From contig SUVZ01000045.1 in NCBI GenBank assembly GCA_015061765.1, forward strand, positions 1 through 15,136: 15,136 bases of DNA. The letters run 5' to 3'. The position numbers were made by a program, and so were the translations under genes. Below, in pieces: positions 1-7,912 of the stretch; the first letter of the stretch is position 1; every line of letters starts with the position of its first letter. The notes under the pieces were generated by a model, which saw nothing but the letters and a program-made list of their open reading frames with translations, had not been told where the DNA came from and did not search any database. The DNA is from Lentisphaerota bacterium (GTDB lineage Bacteria > Verrucomicrobiota > Kiritimatiellia > RFP12 > UBA1067).

Positions 1-63
1 GTCCGAGCGCTTTGCGAGGACGATCCTTTTCTTCAATATGTGGCGTTTCACTGCTTTGTCCAT
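1..63 (-). CDS. 5' fragment of an unidentified gene, cut by the window edge
   Basis: A minus-strand reading frame starts with ATG at 63 and stays open to the window edge, giving 21 residues that begin MDKAVKRHILKK and are rich in Lys and Arg. A good promoter-like sequence lies just upstream (74-102), but there is no clear Shine-Dalgarno, so the transcript would be nearly leaderless. The pattern of basic residues with an 'IL-KR' core loosely recalls the N-terminus of 5-formyltetrahydrofolate cyclo-ligase. That is only a guess from 21 residues; it could equally be another small basic protein, or the transcript could be non-coding. Confidence 0.35.
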   Translation of the reverse strand, partial: MDKAVKRHILKKRIVLAKRSD

Positions 64-73
64 AGCGGCGGGA

Positions 74-102
74 AAGATACCACATCCCCCTCGCGAAGTC
101 AA
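74..102 (-). promoter_or_regulatory. sigma70-like promoter for the left-edge gene
   Basis: On the minus strand, TTGACT (102-97) and TATCTT (79-74) are separated by exactly 17 bases. The predicted transcription start falls only a few bases before the ATG at 63, leaving almost no leader. The motif match is good, but no experiment or alignment supports it. Confidence 0.4.
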
Positions 103-302
103 TGAGAATATGATTCGGACTGATTCTCAACGGATGAGGGTGGGATATTAATCCAACTTTCCTTTCCTAAGGAGAGAAAAGTTCGCTGTAAAAGTTCTCT
201 GTAGAGGTATAGGAGACTCGCCCATTCTCATCAATAGTCTCAACAGTCTGCTGCCACTCAGCGTGTTGCGAGTCGTTCTATTCGCCAAGACGTTCACCCT
301 AA

Positions 303-458
303 ATTCGGCAGTTGGGCAATGTAAATAAACGATTCACCATTGAAACATCGGGCTATGTGACATTTTAGCCTTTCACCCATTCGGTGAAAACCCGGAAACC
401 GATTTAGAACAATGTTTTCAAGGGTGAAATGTATTTTTTGAAGTTTCAACTGCCGAAT
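303..458. repeat. 156-bp MITE-like element with 12-bp terminal inverted repeats
   Basis: The left end (303-314, attcggcagttg) and right end (447-458, caactgccgaat) are perfect reverse complements over 12 bases. The interior is A/T-rich, has no reading frame, and holds a smaller hairpin with 7-bp arms TTTCACC (371-377) and GGTGAAA (383-389). A further gggtgaaa copy lies at 422-429. This fits a short non-autonomous transposable element or an insertion-sequence remnant. No convincing target-site duplication is visible, so a structured intergenic element or large-loop regulatory hairpin remains possible. Confidence 0.45.
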
Positions 459-492
459 CTAGGCTCACTGATCATATTCTTTTTTGCATGTC

Positions 493-1495
493 CTACCACA
501 TCCCTGACTCTTGTTCGGGAAAACTGAAAGCGGGTTTCAAGGGAAAGATATCACTCGAGGGTTGGACTGCCAATCGTCGGGACACCTCCTCTAAAGTTTC
601 TCGCTGATGCCAGTTTCGTCCGAGCCACAGATACTTGCGACCTAAATGACTGTCGTCGATGCCCGCAACATACATCAGGTTCAAGATGACTGTGCGAGGG
701 CGAATCATCCCCGAAGGATGCATCCGGTACACCATGACACTCGAACCGCTTCTGTTCATGGTCACCGGTCTTCCCTGCAAGTTGCGACGAGGGCTGTATC
801 GGGCATAACGCACCTTTCCTGGACAATCGCATCCGCCACCCTGAACACGCTCATCAGATATAGCTACGCTGATGAGATCCCGATAGAGCGCACGGGAAAG
901 GAGATTGACGATATGCAGATCAAGATCCGCAACTACATCGTAAGCATTTCCCACGACAAACTCACGGAACACGAAGCGGCCGCCACCCCCGAGCTTCTTG
1001 CCTATAACTTCCCTGCAACGTTTTGATGCCACGTAAGTGTAGACCATTTCTACACCATCTACATTTCTCCACGGCTTAACAAAATTCCAGGTTATCTCCA
1101 TTTACATTCCCGTGCGCAGCGCGGACGGCGGGATACACTGCGTCAATGACGCGGAACACATCTCCGACCTCGCACTCAAACGTCCCGCGTCCAGTCGTTA
1201 TGTGCACGATCTGTAGGGATTCCTACCGATCGTGCGTCTGGCCTCGCTTCTCACCACACCATACTGTTCAATGTAACCGAACGCCATCCGCTCACCGGTC
1301 AGTGAGTGAACTTACATCCCAATTGCGAATTCCAAAGCGTCCGAAATTCCCCATATCATAGCCGACACTGACGTCCGTGACCTACATGGGTCGGTCTTCA
1401 AGAATCTTGCCAAGCAACTGGTAGGAAGATCGAATCTCCGGTGTCACTTCAAGAAAGAACGAGGACATTGCAATTGTCGCAAGAATTCCGTTCAT
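493..1495 (-). pseudogene. decayed gene at the 3' end of the operon, family not recognised
   Basis: Downstream of the SGNH esterase stop, an AGGAAA ribosome binding site sits 5 bases before an ATG at 1495. The frame encodes 37 residues with a hydrophobic, signal-like start (MNGILATIAMSSFF) and stops at TAG (1384-1382). The same frame then reads on with protein-like sequence (GYDMGNFGRFGIRNWD) to a second stop near 1288. Other frames take over: one encodes IVHITTGRGTFECEVGDVF around 1140-1205, and the last is a 202-codon open frame at 1101-493. No single frame spans the region. This is what a gene broken by stops and frameshifts looks like. The 493-1101 frame alone could be a chance frame; its protein matches nothing I recognise. 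The intact ancestor would have been about 330 residues, secreted, and co-transcribed with the esterase. Confidence 0.42.
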
Positions 1496-1500
1496 CCCAT

Positions 1501-1506
1501 TTTCCT
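1501..1506 (-). promoter_or_regulatory. ribosome binding site of the decayed gene
   Basis: AGGAAA on the minus strand, 5 bases before the ATG at 1495. It matches the AGGAAA-type sites used by other genes of this operon. It is the main reason to think the 493-1495 region was once an operon gene rather than random spacer. Confidence 0.45.
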
Positions 1507-1558
1507 GATGTTACAGAGAATTATGCCTAAGCGGGCAAACATCACTGGAAATTCGCGG

Positions 1559-2338
1559 TTACTTTGTGATGTATGCGAATTCCGCCTCAGCGACATATTC
1601 ATGTCCCTTCTGAGTGAGATGCACGCCGTCAGGTCTAAAAAGGGACGGCTTGTCCGGATGAGCCGTCATGGATGTGTATATGTCAAGATATTCAACCGAA
1701 AGGTCTTTTGCGGCAAATTCCTTCATGATTGAATTGTATGCTTCAAGCAACTTGGGATCGCCAAACTGGGCAAAGGGTTTATCCTTTGCCTTTCCGGCCT
1801 TGATGGCGGCAATTCGCTTCTTTGTTTTTTCCCTGATCGCCTCAAAGTTGCAGCTTGCGGCGGAAAGGAGAATTATCCGTTTGACCCCTTTCGCCTTCAA
1901 AAGCGAAATCAGAGCGGAAAATCCATCGCGCAACTGAGCCTCAGACATATGGGGAACAGTGAACCCTGTGTTCTTTCGTGTGCGAGTGTCGTTATGTCCG
2001 AGAGATACAAAGGCCCAATCATATCGGTTGTCCCAAATGCCCTTGTAGCGATTTAAGCCAGAAGTACCCCTTTTGGAATTCATACGATCCATGACTCTTT
2101 CGATATAGTCTCCACGGACCGCAAAGTTGTGGATCCTCACTTTCCCAGGCCACTTCCTGTCCAATGACGCCTGAAGTCTGTCCACATGATTGGATCCTCG
2201 ATCATAGTCCGTAAGCGAATCGCCCAGATAGAGCACACTGACAGGCTTTGGCATTTCACCAGCCCTGTTTGCCTCTGCCTGCATAACGGCGGCAGATACC
2301 AATGCCGCAAGCAACACGATTTTCTTTACTGTCTTCAT
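1559..2338 (-). CDS. secreted SGNH/GDSL-family esterase
   Basis: 259 residues with a signal peptide (Lys-rich start, hydrophobic core, AEA cleavage site near residue 23). The four SGNH blocks are visible: GDSLTD at 39-44 with nucleophile Ser41; block II Gly in NFAVRGD (about 76); GHND at 114-117 with Asn116; and DGVH at 237-240 supplying Asp237 and His240. Known members of this hydrolase superfamily remove acyl groups from lipids, sugars or polysaccharides. The exact substrate cannot be read here, but the neighbours argue for sugar-ester deacylation. It starts 20 bases after the tannase-fusion stop, with an AGGAAA-type site about 8 bases before the ATG, so it should be co-transcribed. Length and motifs are complete. 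It is the last intact gene of the operon. Confidence 0.85.
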   Translation of the reverse strand: MKTVKKIVLLAALVSAAVMQAEANRAGEMPKPVSVLYLGDSLTDYDRGSNHVDRLQASLDRKWPGKVRIHNFAVRGDYIERVMDRMNSKRGTSGLNRYKGIWDNRYDWAFVSLGHNDTRTRKNTGFTVPHMSEAQLRDGFSALISLLKAKGVKRIILLSAASCNFEAIREKTKKRIAAIKAGKAKDKPFAQFGDPKLLEAYNSIMKEFAAKDLSVEYLDIYTSMTAHPDKPSLFRPDGVHLTQKGHEYVAEAEFAYITK

Positions 2339-2358
2339 TTATGCATTTCCTTTTTTAA

Positions 2359-4680
2359 TCATTCTGACGCCCGAATGACGGCCCTGTATCTGTGAGAGCC
2401 GCCGGGCTTGAGTGCGGATGCGTCTTTCCACGATCCAGAAACCGGTTCCACCGCGATGAAACTGCGGTATTCCCCCTTTTCCAGCGGTGCGACAATTCCC
2501 TTCACCGGCGCTTCAAGCTGCGTCCACGGCGTCCAGACCACAAACCGTCTCGCCATTTCCGCACACACCGATATCCTGCGCTCAAGCGATTTGTCGTCAA
2601 TCACATACGCATCCCCGGGCGAACAGGCAAAGCCCTTGTCGAACGGACCGTCAAAACCGCGCCCGTTCACCTTGACCGCCGATATGTCACCGACCCTGAA
2701 ATAAGGATGGATTGCGGACACAACCTTCATCGGCTCGGACGAATGATTCACCGTACGCATTTCAACGGTCAGATTCTCGTCAAGTTCGATACGATAGACC
2801 AGCGAGAGCCGCGACCATTCACAACCCAATTCAATTACGGATTTTTCCGCGCTCTCGGTTTTCGAAAGCACCCTGAAATTCGAGGGCCATGCCGTACCGT
2901 GGATTGACGAATATCCTATTTGGTTCCGGCCATGTGTCGGCCAGCACACCGGAATGCCGCCATGCTCCCAGCAGCCGCCCTGTCGGGTTTCAGGCATCCA
3001 CAGCATTTCCGAACCGTTTTTCAACCACGAGACGATACGGGCACCGCAGGTTTCCATGACGAGCGATGAAACGGCATTTGACAAAGTGATGGTCTCTCCT
3101 TCAAGCGGCCAGACTTTTGTCGCCGAGACCGCTTCTCCCAAACGGGCCGCAGCCCCGCGTTTCATCGTGCGCACACTCCAGCCGTTTTCATCCCGCACGG
3201 AAAGTCCCGGATATACGGCAACCGGAATCACGGTCTTTCTGTCCGCCCAGCGGCACGGCAGCGAATCGGGCGCAATGCCTTTTTCCACCCAGTCCGCCAG
3301 TTTTCTGCGTACCTGCGCACCGCCCGGCGCACCGGTTATGATACTGCCCTTCCCGCCGCCGTGCGCACAGCCGGCCACGCAGAAAAGACGGAAATATTCA
3401 AGCGTGCGATCCAAGCCCCCGTCAGCCTCGACCACCCGTTCGTAGTAATCCACTATGAGTCCGGGCGGAATCGTCTGATCCTCCCAGCCGGCGGTCATTA
3501 TCAGTTTCCCGCCACGGCGGCGAAATGCCGAAAGATCGCCTGAGCAGGCGTTGAACGTCGGTGCATATTCACGTATAAACCCCAGAATTTCCTTTTCACC
3601 GACCTGCCCCCACTTTGATTCGTCAATCCCGAGCGACAGCAGATATGCCCGCAAATAGACGATTCCCATTTTGTTCATCCGGGGCACGAGATATGAACCG
3701 GGCGCAAATCCGTTGAACACGCATTCCCCGCCGAGCGTCAGCGGCGAGTGAATCGCTTTAAGCCTCGCCAGTTTGCCGCCTATTTTCAGCGAAGGGCATT
3801 TTTTTGCCGCCAGATGAAGATACGCATCTATTTCCTCTTCCGAAAAACGCGCGTCCGCCAGCGCATTGCCGGCATATGGAACGGGATCGGTCTTACGCTT
3901 GAACTCAACTGCCGCATCCGCAACCACCCGCATTTCATTGGTGGAAAACAAGAGCCGTCCTGAAACATCATGGGTTTGGCGGTAGAGATGCCAGCTCGCT
4001 ATCTCCACCGCCAGCGCATTGTTATCGGGAAGGCTGGCGATGATGCCGTCGTAATCCGAAGGAAACCGGATTGCCTCGCTCATAGCCTGCCTACCTCCGG
4101 TGGAACCGCCGTTGAAATAATTCCTGCGCGGCGATTCCCCGTAAAACGCCTTTACGATCCGCTTGCCGTATACTGTCATCAGATGTGTTGCGCGCCAATC
4201 AAAATCCTTCCGTGTCGCATCTGTCCAACGTTCAGGCGCAGACCGTCCACCATTGGTGATCCGGCCGGTGCCGAGATCCGTCGTCACCGCCGCATCGCCG
4301 TTTGCCGCAAATCCGCGCAACCGCGGAATCGATCCGGCATAGCCGCTGTTTCCGCGCCCCCAGAATGTGCCGTTCCATTTTTCCGGCAGCGGCAACTCTG
4401 CCCGGCAGCGGATAAAACTTCCGCTCTCCGGCGCAAGCGTGAAATCGACCCTGACGAAACCGCCCGTCGGCGCGGCTTCGGAGGATTCATCCATCGCCCG
4501 GAACATCCAAAGCGGATCCTTGCTTGGAGCATCCTCTTTTGCGTGAAACCCGACCTTGCCGACAGTCAACACCTCGTCGGAAAGCGCTTTCACCCGTTCA
4601 AGCCGGTCCGGAATCGCATCTGCAAATGCGACCTGCAACAAAAACGAAAGCGTAGCGGCGATAACCAATATACGCATCAT
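2359..4680 (-). CDS. secreted tannase/feruloyl-esterase fused to an aldose-mutarotase domain
   Basis: 773 residues with a signal peptide (cleavage near AFA-DA, residue 20). Residues about 80-480 form a tannase/feruloyl-esterase domain (PF07519 type): GGSTGGRQ at 191-198 with nucleophile Ser193, then a YDGIIASLP stretch, AGWEDQTIPP with Asp401, and CAHGGG with His440. Family members hydrolyse esters of aromatic acids with sugars or polyphenols. Residues about 525-770 resemble aldose-1-epimerase/YeaD-type mutarotases: GGIPVCWP (574-581), HGTAW with His594, AIHPYF with catalytic-type His658, and AVEP with catalytic-type Glu745. The characteristic tannase 'CS-D-HC' cysteines are both replaced by Gly (Gly192 and Gly441). 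The start overlaps the upstream stop as ATGA; a second ATG follows immediately and either could be used. The domain calls are firm; the substrate is unknown. Confidence 0.8.
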   Translation of the reverse strand: MMRILVIAATLSFLLQVAFADAIPDRLERVKALSDEVLTVGKVGFHAKEDAPSKDPLWMFRAMDESSEAAPTGGFVRVDFTLAPESGSFIRCRAELPLPEKWNGTFWGRGNSGYAGSIPRLRGFAANGDAAVTTDLGTGRITNGGRSAPERWTDATRKDFDWRATHLMTVYGKRIVKAFYGESPRRNYFNGGSTGGRQAMSEAIRFPSDYDGIIASLPDNNALAVEIASWHLYRQTHDVSGRLLFSTNEMRVVADAAVEFKRKTDPVPYAGNALADARFSEEEIDAYLHLAAKKCPSLKIGGKLARLKAIHSPLTLGGECVFNGFAPGSYLVPRMNKMGIVYLRAYLLSLGIDESKWGQVGEKEILGFIREYAPTFNACSGDLSAFRRRGGKLIMTAGWEDQTIPPGLIVDYYERVVEADGGLDRTLEYFRLFCVAGCAHGGGKGSIITGAPGGAQVRRKLADWVEKGIAPDSLPCRWADRKTVIPVAVYPGLSVRDENGWSVRTMKRGAAARLGEAVSATKVWPLEGETITLSNAVSSLVMETCGARIVSWLKNGSEMLWMPETRQGGCWEHGGIPVCWPTHGRNQIGYSSIHGTAWPSNFRVLSKTESAEKSVIELGCEWSRLSLVYRIELDENLTVEMRTVNHSSEPMKVVSAIHPYFRVGDISAVKVNGRGFDGPFDKGFACSPGDAYVIDDKSLERRISVCAEMARRFVVWTPWTQLEAPVKGIVAPLEKGEYRSFIAVEPVSGSWKDASALKPGGSHRYRAVIRASE

Positions 4681-6107
4681 TTGACCTTGCTCCGCTTCGA
4701 AGCCTTTATCCCGCCGGGAAGATTCACGAGCGGCAGACTCTGGTTGTCGGGATAAAAATCCTCGCCTTTGTCATCTTCGGGAAAAAGCGAACTGCGCAAT
4801 GCGAATAGCGAATCTTGCGAAGAGCGCACCATGCGCAGCGTCTCACGGGCGAGAAACTTCTGAAGCTGCGGCTCGTAGCCGCCGGCCGCGACCTGATTCG
4901 CCGTGGAGAAATATCCTAAATAGTCGGTGGCGCAATAGGCGATAAACGTGCGGCGGTAAGGACTGTGCCACTTGATTTCAAGACCGAGCTCGTTGGCGAA
5001 TTCTCCGGGCACTCCTACAAACGCCACGTCACCGATAGATACGCATTGGATTTCAACCGGCAGGGTGTCGCTTTCATACGACTTGCGCCAGCGGGCGCTC
5101 AACTTGGCATCGATCCTATCGATACGCCCGCCCACGCGCGGGCGATCCATCATGAAACGCTGCATGTTGCGCTGAATGTCGATGATGTCGGCAATCGAAC
5201 CTTCCGCAAGATTCTCCCCTACGCGCTTCGCCGCCTTAATACCCAGTTCATCGCCTTTCGGAACAAGATCACCGCAGGCCCCCATCACGAACATCGCCTT
5301 TGCGCCGGTCTCCTCTTCAATGTATCTGCGGTAGAATCCCGGGAAATCGCTCGTAATGCGCAAACCGCCGTTGCCGGGCGCATGACTCGCGAGCGGATGA
5401 GCGGCATAGTTGCCCATTACAAAAAGCGGCGCCCTGGTCACAGGATCGAAAAACGCGAGGGTACCCAATTCCTTGTCTGCAATACCCGTTGCGATTTTGT
5501 GGAGTGTACGCCGATGTGCAATGAAACTTGCGCAATTATCCGCGGTAGTGAAACGGCGGTTGCGGTTCTCGTCTCTATACGAAGAATAGAATCCCACGTA
5601 TACATCCTTCCATCCGGGATTCGCCGCGAAACCGCACACGGCATCCGCTACGGAGTTATCGAGAAACGCGAGGTAGCGCGTATCGGGATGATTGGGGTCT
5701 TCCGGGAACTGATATCCGGAAGTGCTGCGTTTCGCAGATTTATTGTACATTCCCGTGTGCGGTCCTCCGTGCGTATGAGTGCAGGAGACAAGCACGTTGG
5801 CCTCATTGATTCCTAACGCACCCGCCGCAAGCGAACGGAACCGCTTCACGGATTCCCCGTCAAGTCCGAGCAGATCGAAGGACATGATAAGCACTTTGTC
5901 GCGCCCGTCATCCACGCAAAGACCGTTTATCTCCAGATTGTCGATCTTGCCGACGGAAACGTCATTGTTTCCGTAACCGGCAAGCGTTGCTCCCACATCG
6001 CACGAGATATCTCTGCGAAACCACGCGGCTTTTACGGTTTTGGGTTCGGCGGCAACTGCAAGTGCGCCGATGGCGACGACTACAAACACAGTCAAAGCGT
6101 TTTTCAT
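4677..6107 (-). CDS. secreted neutral/alkaline ceramidase-like hydrolase
   Basis: 476 residues with a signal peptide (cleavage near AVAA-EPK, residue 20). The neutral/alkaline non-lysosomal ceramidase pattern (PF04734) is visible: SCTHTHGGPH around 108-117 with zinc-ligand-type His111/His113, NYAAHP with His237, GACGDLVP around 277-283, PGEF with Glu369, and GYEP with Tyr411. These correspond to the family's zinc site (two His, Glu, Tyr). Characterised bacterial ceramidases are about 650-700 residues, so this lacks their C-terminal domain. Short forms like this are common in polysaccharide-degrading bacteria and their substrate is unclear; an amidase acting on N-acylated sugars is as plausible as a lipid amidase. 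It overlaps both neighbours by 4 bases (ATGA). An AGGAC ribosome binding site lies about 10 bases before the ATG. Confidence 0.75.
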   Translation of the reverse strand: MKNALTVFVVVAIGALAVAAEPKTVKAAWFRRDISCDVGATLAGYGNNDVSVGKIDNLEINGLCVDDGRDKVLIMSFDLLGLDGESVKRFRSLAAGALGINEANVLVSCTHTHGGPHTGMYNKSAKRSTSGYQFPEDPNHPDTRYLAFLDNSVADAVCGFAANPGWKDVYVGFYSSYRDENRNRRFTTADNCASFIAHRRTLHKIATGIADKELGTLAFFDPVTRAPLFVMGNYAAHPLASHAPGNGGLRITSDFPGFYRRYIEEETGAKAMFVMGACGDLVPKGDELGIKAAKRVGENLAEGSIADIIDIQRNMQRFMMDRPRVGGRIDRIDAKLSARWRKSYESDTLPVEIQCVSIGDVAFVGVPGEFANELGLEIKWHSPYRRTFIAYCATDYLGYFSTANQVAAGGYEPQLQKFLARETLRMVRSSQDSLFALRSSLFPEDDKGEDFYPDNQSLPLVNLPGGIKASKRSKVK

Positions 6108-7912
6108 TTTGTTTTGTCCTTTATATTTTTCTTGTTCATCTTCTTCTCTTTCAGAAATGCAGCCCCTTCACGACGGATCCGCCCGGGATCCATCATCGGC
6201 GGCGCAGTGACGCCGCCGTATCTGTTCTCGTACAGTTCCGTCACCTGACGATGCACATTGTAGAGGTCTATCAGCTCCCCGTAGGCAAGTACCGCATCTG
6301 GATTGCGGATGTTGCGTGTGCGGTATATCGACTCGTCTATCTGTGCGCGCAAATACAGCTGACGCCACCTCCAGTTCCGTCTGCAACGCGGAATTATGCC
6401 GCCATCGATTTTCTTAGCCAGCTCAAACGCCTCCTTGGCCACCGCCGCACGACGCGATATTTCCGAACCGGGAGCGTCCCGCAGGTAAAGCGTCACCGAC
6501 ACTCCTGCAATCCCCTTGCGCCCTTTTATCCGCATCTGATAGATGCTTTCGAGCTTCTTCACAAATGAAATGAAATCGGCGGGATCGGAACCCGGCAATT
6601 CCCAGTTGGCATATTCGGAAAGTATAGAGTCCACGCTGCGTTCCGGGTCGACATAGAGTGCGTTGATCACAACCTTGTTTACATCTTCATAGATTCCCTC
6701 GGAATAAAGCGAAAATCCCGAAACGATCTTTTCCGCCTGCCTGAACAGGCGCTCAAACCTCGCCGGCTGGGGATTGGCTCCCGTTCCGCCCCAGGGGAAA
6801 CGGCCATACATGCTGATTTCCGGGAAAGTAACGACTGGAATATCCTTGGGAAGCGGATTTTCCCGGAGATACTTCGGGAAATCGCTTCCGGAGTCGGCCA
6901 TTATGCAATCGATCCAATCCTGCTTTTCGAGATAGGCGTAAAACCTCTTCCAGTCCTCGCGGTCGAACATCCACGTCGAGACGATATGCTTAAGATTCGG
7001 GTTCAGCGATTTGTTGACGTCCCGGAATCTCTCGATGAGTTTTATGTAGCCGTTGCCGCCCCAGGGATAACACTTGTCGCAATGGCATCCGCCCTCGTCA
7101 TACGGCATATACCGGCAACCGGTGATTCTCAGCCCTTCGCACTGGCGATTGTGGTCGGTTCGGAGCTTGACGAGATAATCAAGCGCGCCCGGCCGCTCGG
7201 GGCAGATATTGTACTGCGTAGAGCCTTTGCCCTTATAGTGGTGCTGCGAGCGGTATTTGGCATCCATGGTCCTGGGACCGGCATTCGAGCCGCCAGAGAC
7301 GGTCAGATCGACATCCAATTCCTCGGCGCGACGGCTCAGCGCCAAGGAAGTTGCGCGGAACGACGCCCTGTCCACATCATTGGCCTTCAGCGATTCGCAT
7401 ACCGGATAGGCGATCGGATCGTGGAGGGCGTTCATTCCCCAGAGCATCAGATCCTCAAAATACCGGACGATGAGCTCGGTCGATGCGCGATGGTACCAGT
7501 TTTCAAAATGCCGGGCGAAATAAACCTGCCGGAAAGGCTTCGCCGGGGAAAAGCGATATTCGCCGTCTGCAAGTTCGAAGCTCGTCCCGTTGAAGCGCAT
7601 CGCACGCATCATCACTCCGGCGCCCGCCACCAGCGCACGAAATCTCGCTCCGCGCACCTCTGCTCTGCCGTTTGCGACCTTGACCGCCGCATTTTCCCCT
7701 CCAAGCGATTCATCGATGACGAACATGACCTTCAGGTCGGCCTTTTTGTTGAAGGTCGACGGCATCATGCGATCCCACACCCGCGAACGCACCAACCGTC
7801 CTATGAACGCTTTTTTCTTAGGCAATGCGGAAACATCCGTCTCAATCCCGGTATACACCCCACCGTGAGCGCCCACGCTCAAAAGTGCGACGGCGAGAAC
7901 CGCAATTCTCAT
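6104..7912 (-). CDS. secreted glycosidase-like protein (DUF4838 type), downstream paralog
   Basis: 602 residues with a signal peptide (about 17 residues). Residues 20-120 look like the small alpha/beta domain that precedes the barrel in GH20/GH67-type enzymes (GARFRALVAGAGVMMRAMRF pattern). From about 128 a likely TIM barrel follows, with YFARHFENWYHRAS, a YDEGGCHCDKCYPWGG segment (Asp272, Glu273, Cys276, Cys278, Cys281), STWMFDRED, TFPEISMYGRFPWGGTGANP and YSEGIYED (Glu405). A helical C-terminal region ends in a Lys-rich tail. Asp272/Glu273 and Glu405 are candidate catalytic acids and the cysteines a candidate metal or disulfide site, by inference. A strong GGGGAGG ribosome binding site precedes the ATG, which overlaps the upstream stop (ATGA). 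The Lys-rich tail is encoded by the A-rich ribosome-binding region of the next gene. Glycoside hydrolase activity is likely but unproven. Confidence 0.6.
   Translation of the reverse strand: MRIAVLAVALLSVGAHGGVYTGIETDVSALPKKKAFIGRLVRSRVWDRMMPSTFNKKADLKVMFVIDESLGGENAAVKVANGRAEVRGARFRALVAGAGVMMRAMRFNGTSFELADGEYRFSPAKPFRQVYFARHFENWYHRASTELIVRYFEDLMLWGMNALHDPIAYPVCESLKANDVDRASFRATSLALSRRAEELDVDLTVSGGSNAGPRTMDAKYRSQHHYKGKGSTQYNICPERPGALDYLVKLRTDHNRQCEGLRITGCRYMPYDEGGCHCDKCYPWGGNGYIKLIERFRDVNKSLNPNLKHIVSTWMFDREDWKRFYAYLEKQDWIDCIMADSGSDFPKYLRENPLPKDIPVVTFPEISMYGRFPWGGTGANPQPARFERLFRQAEKIVSGFSLYSEGIYEDVNKVVINALYVDPERSVDSILSEYANWELPGSDPADFISFVKKLESIYQMRIKGRKGIAGVSVTLYLRDAPGSEISRRAAVAKEAFELAKKIDGGIIPRCRRNWRWRQLYLRAQIDESIYRTRNIRNPDAVLAYGELIDLYNVHRQVTELYENRYGGVTAPPMMDPGRIRREGAAFLKEKKMNKKNIKDKTK

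Larger units (their letters stand above)
64..492. other. non-coding stretch left of the decayed gene
   Basis: No convincing gene is visible in these about 430 bases. Contents: the promoter at 74-102, a near-perfect tandem repeat of 13 bases (aaaagttcgctgt at 177-189, aaaagttctctgt at 190-202, one mismatch), and the inverted-repeat element at 303-458. It is visibly richer in A and T than the operon. No intrinsic terminator for the operon was found here. Confidence 0.6.

Noticed and set aside
293..430. Repeated ttcaccc/gggtgaa words as a possible CRISPR or iteron array
   Set aside because: The copies are short, irregularly spaced and in mixed orientation; they are better explained as parts of the inverted-repeat element.
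646..1026. 126-codon plus-strand frame opposite the decayed gene
   Set aside because: No recognisable motif and no ribosome binding site; the minus strand carries the operon and the better start signals.
1140..1205. AraC-type cupin-like phrase (TTGRGTFECEVGDVF) as evidence for a second regulator
   Set aside because: Only one short phrase matches, the order of nearby phrases does not fit an AraC protein, and the frame is closed on both sides.
3970..4755. 261-codon plus-strand open frame
   Set aside because: Antisense to the tannase domain; no signal, motif or ribosome binding site.
4965..5816. 283-codon plus-strand open frame
   Set aside because: Antisense to the ceramidase-like gene whose catalytic motifs are clear; composition is Arg/His-rich without motifs.
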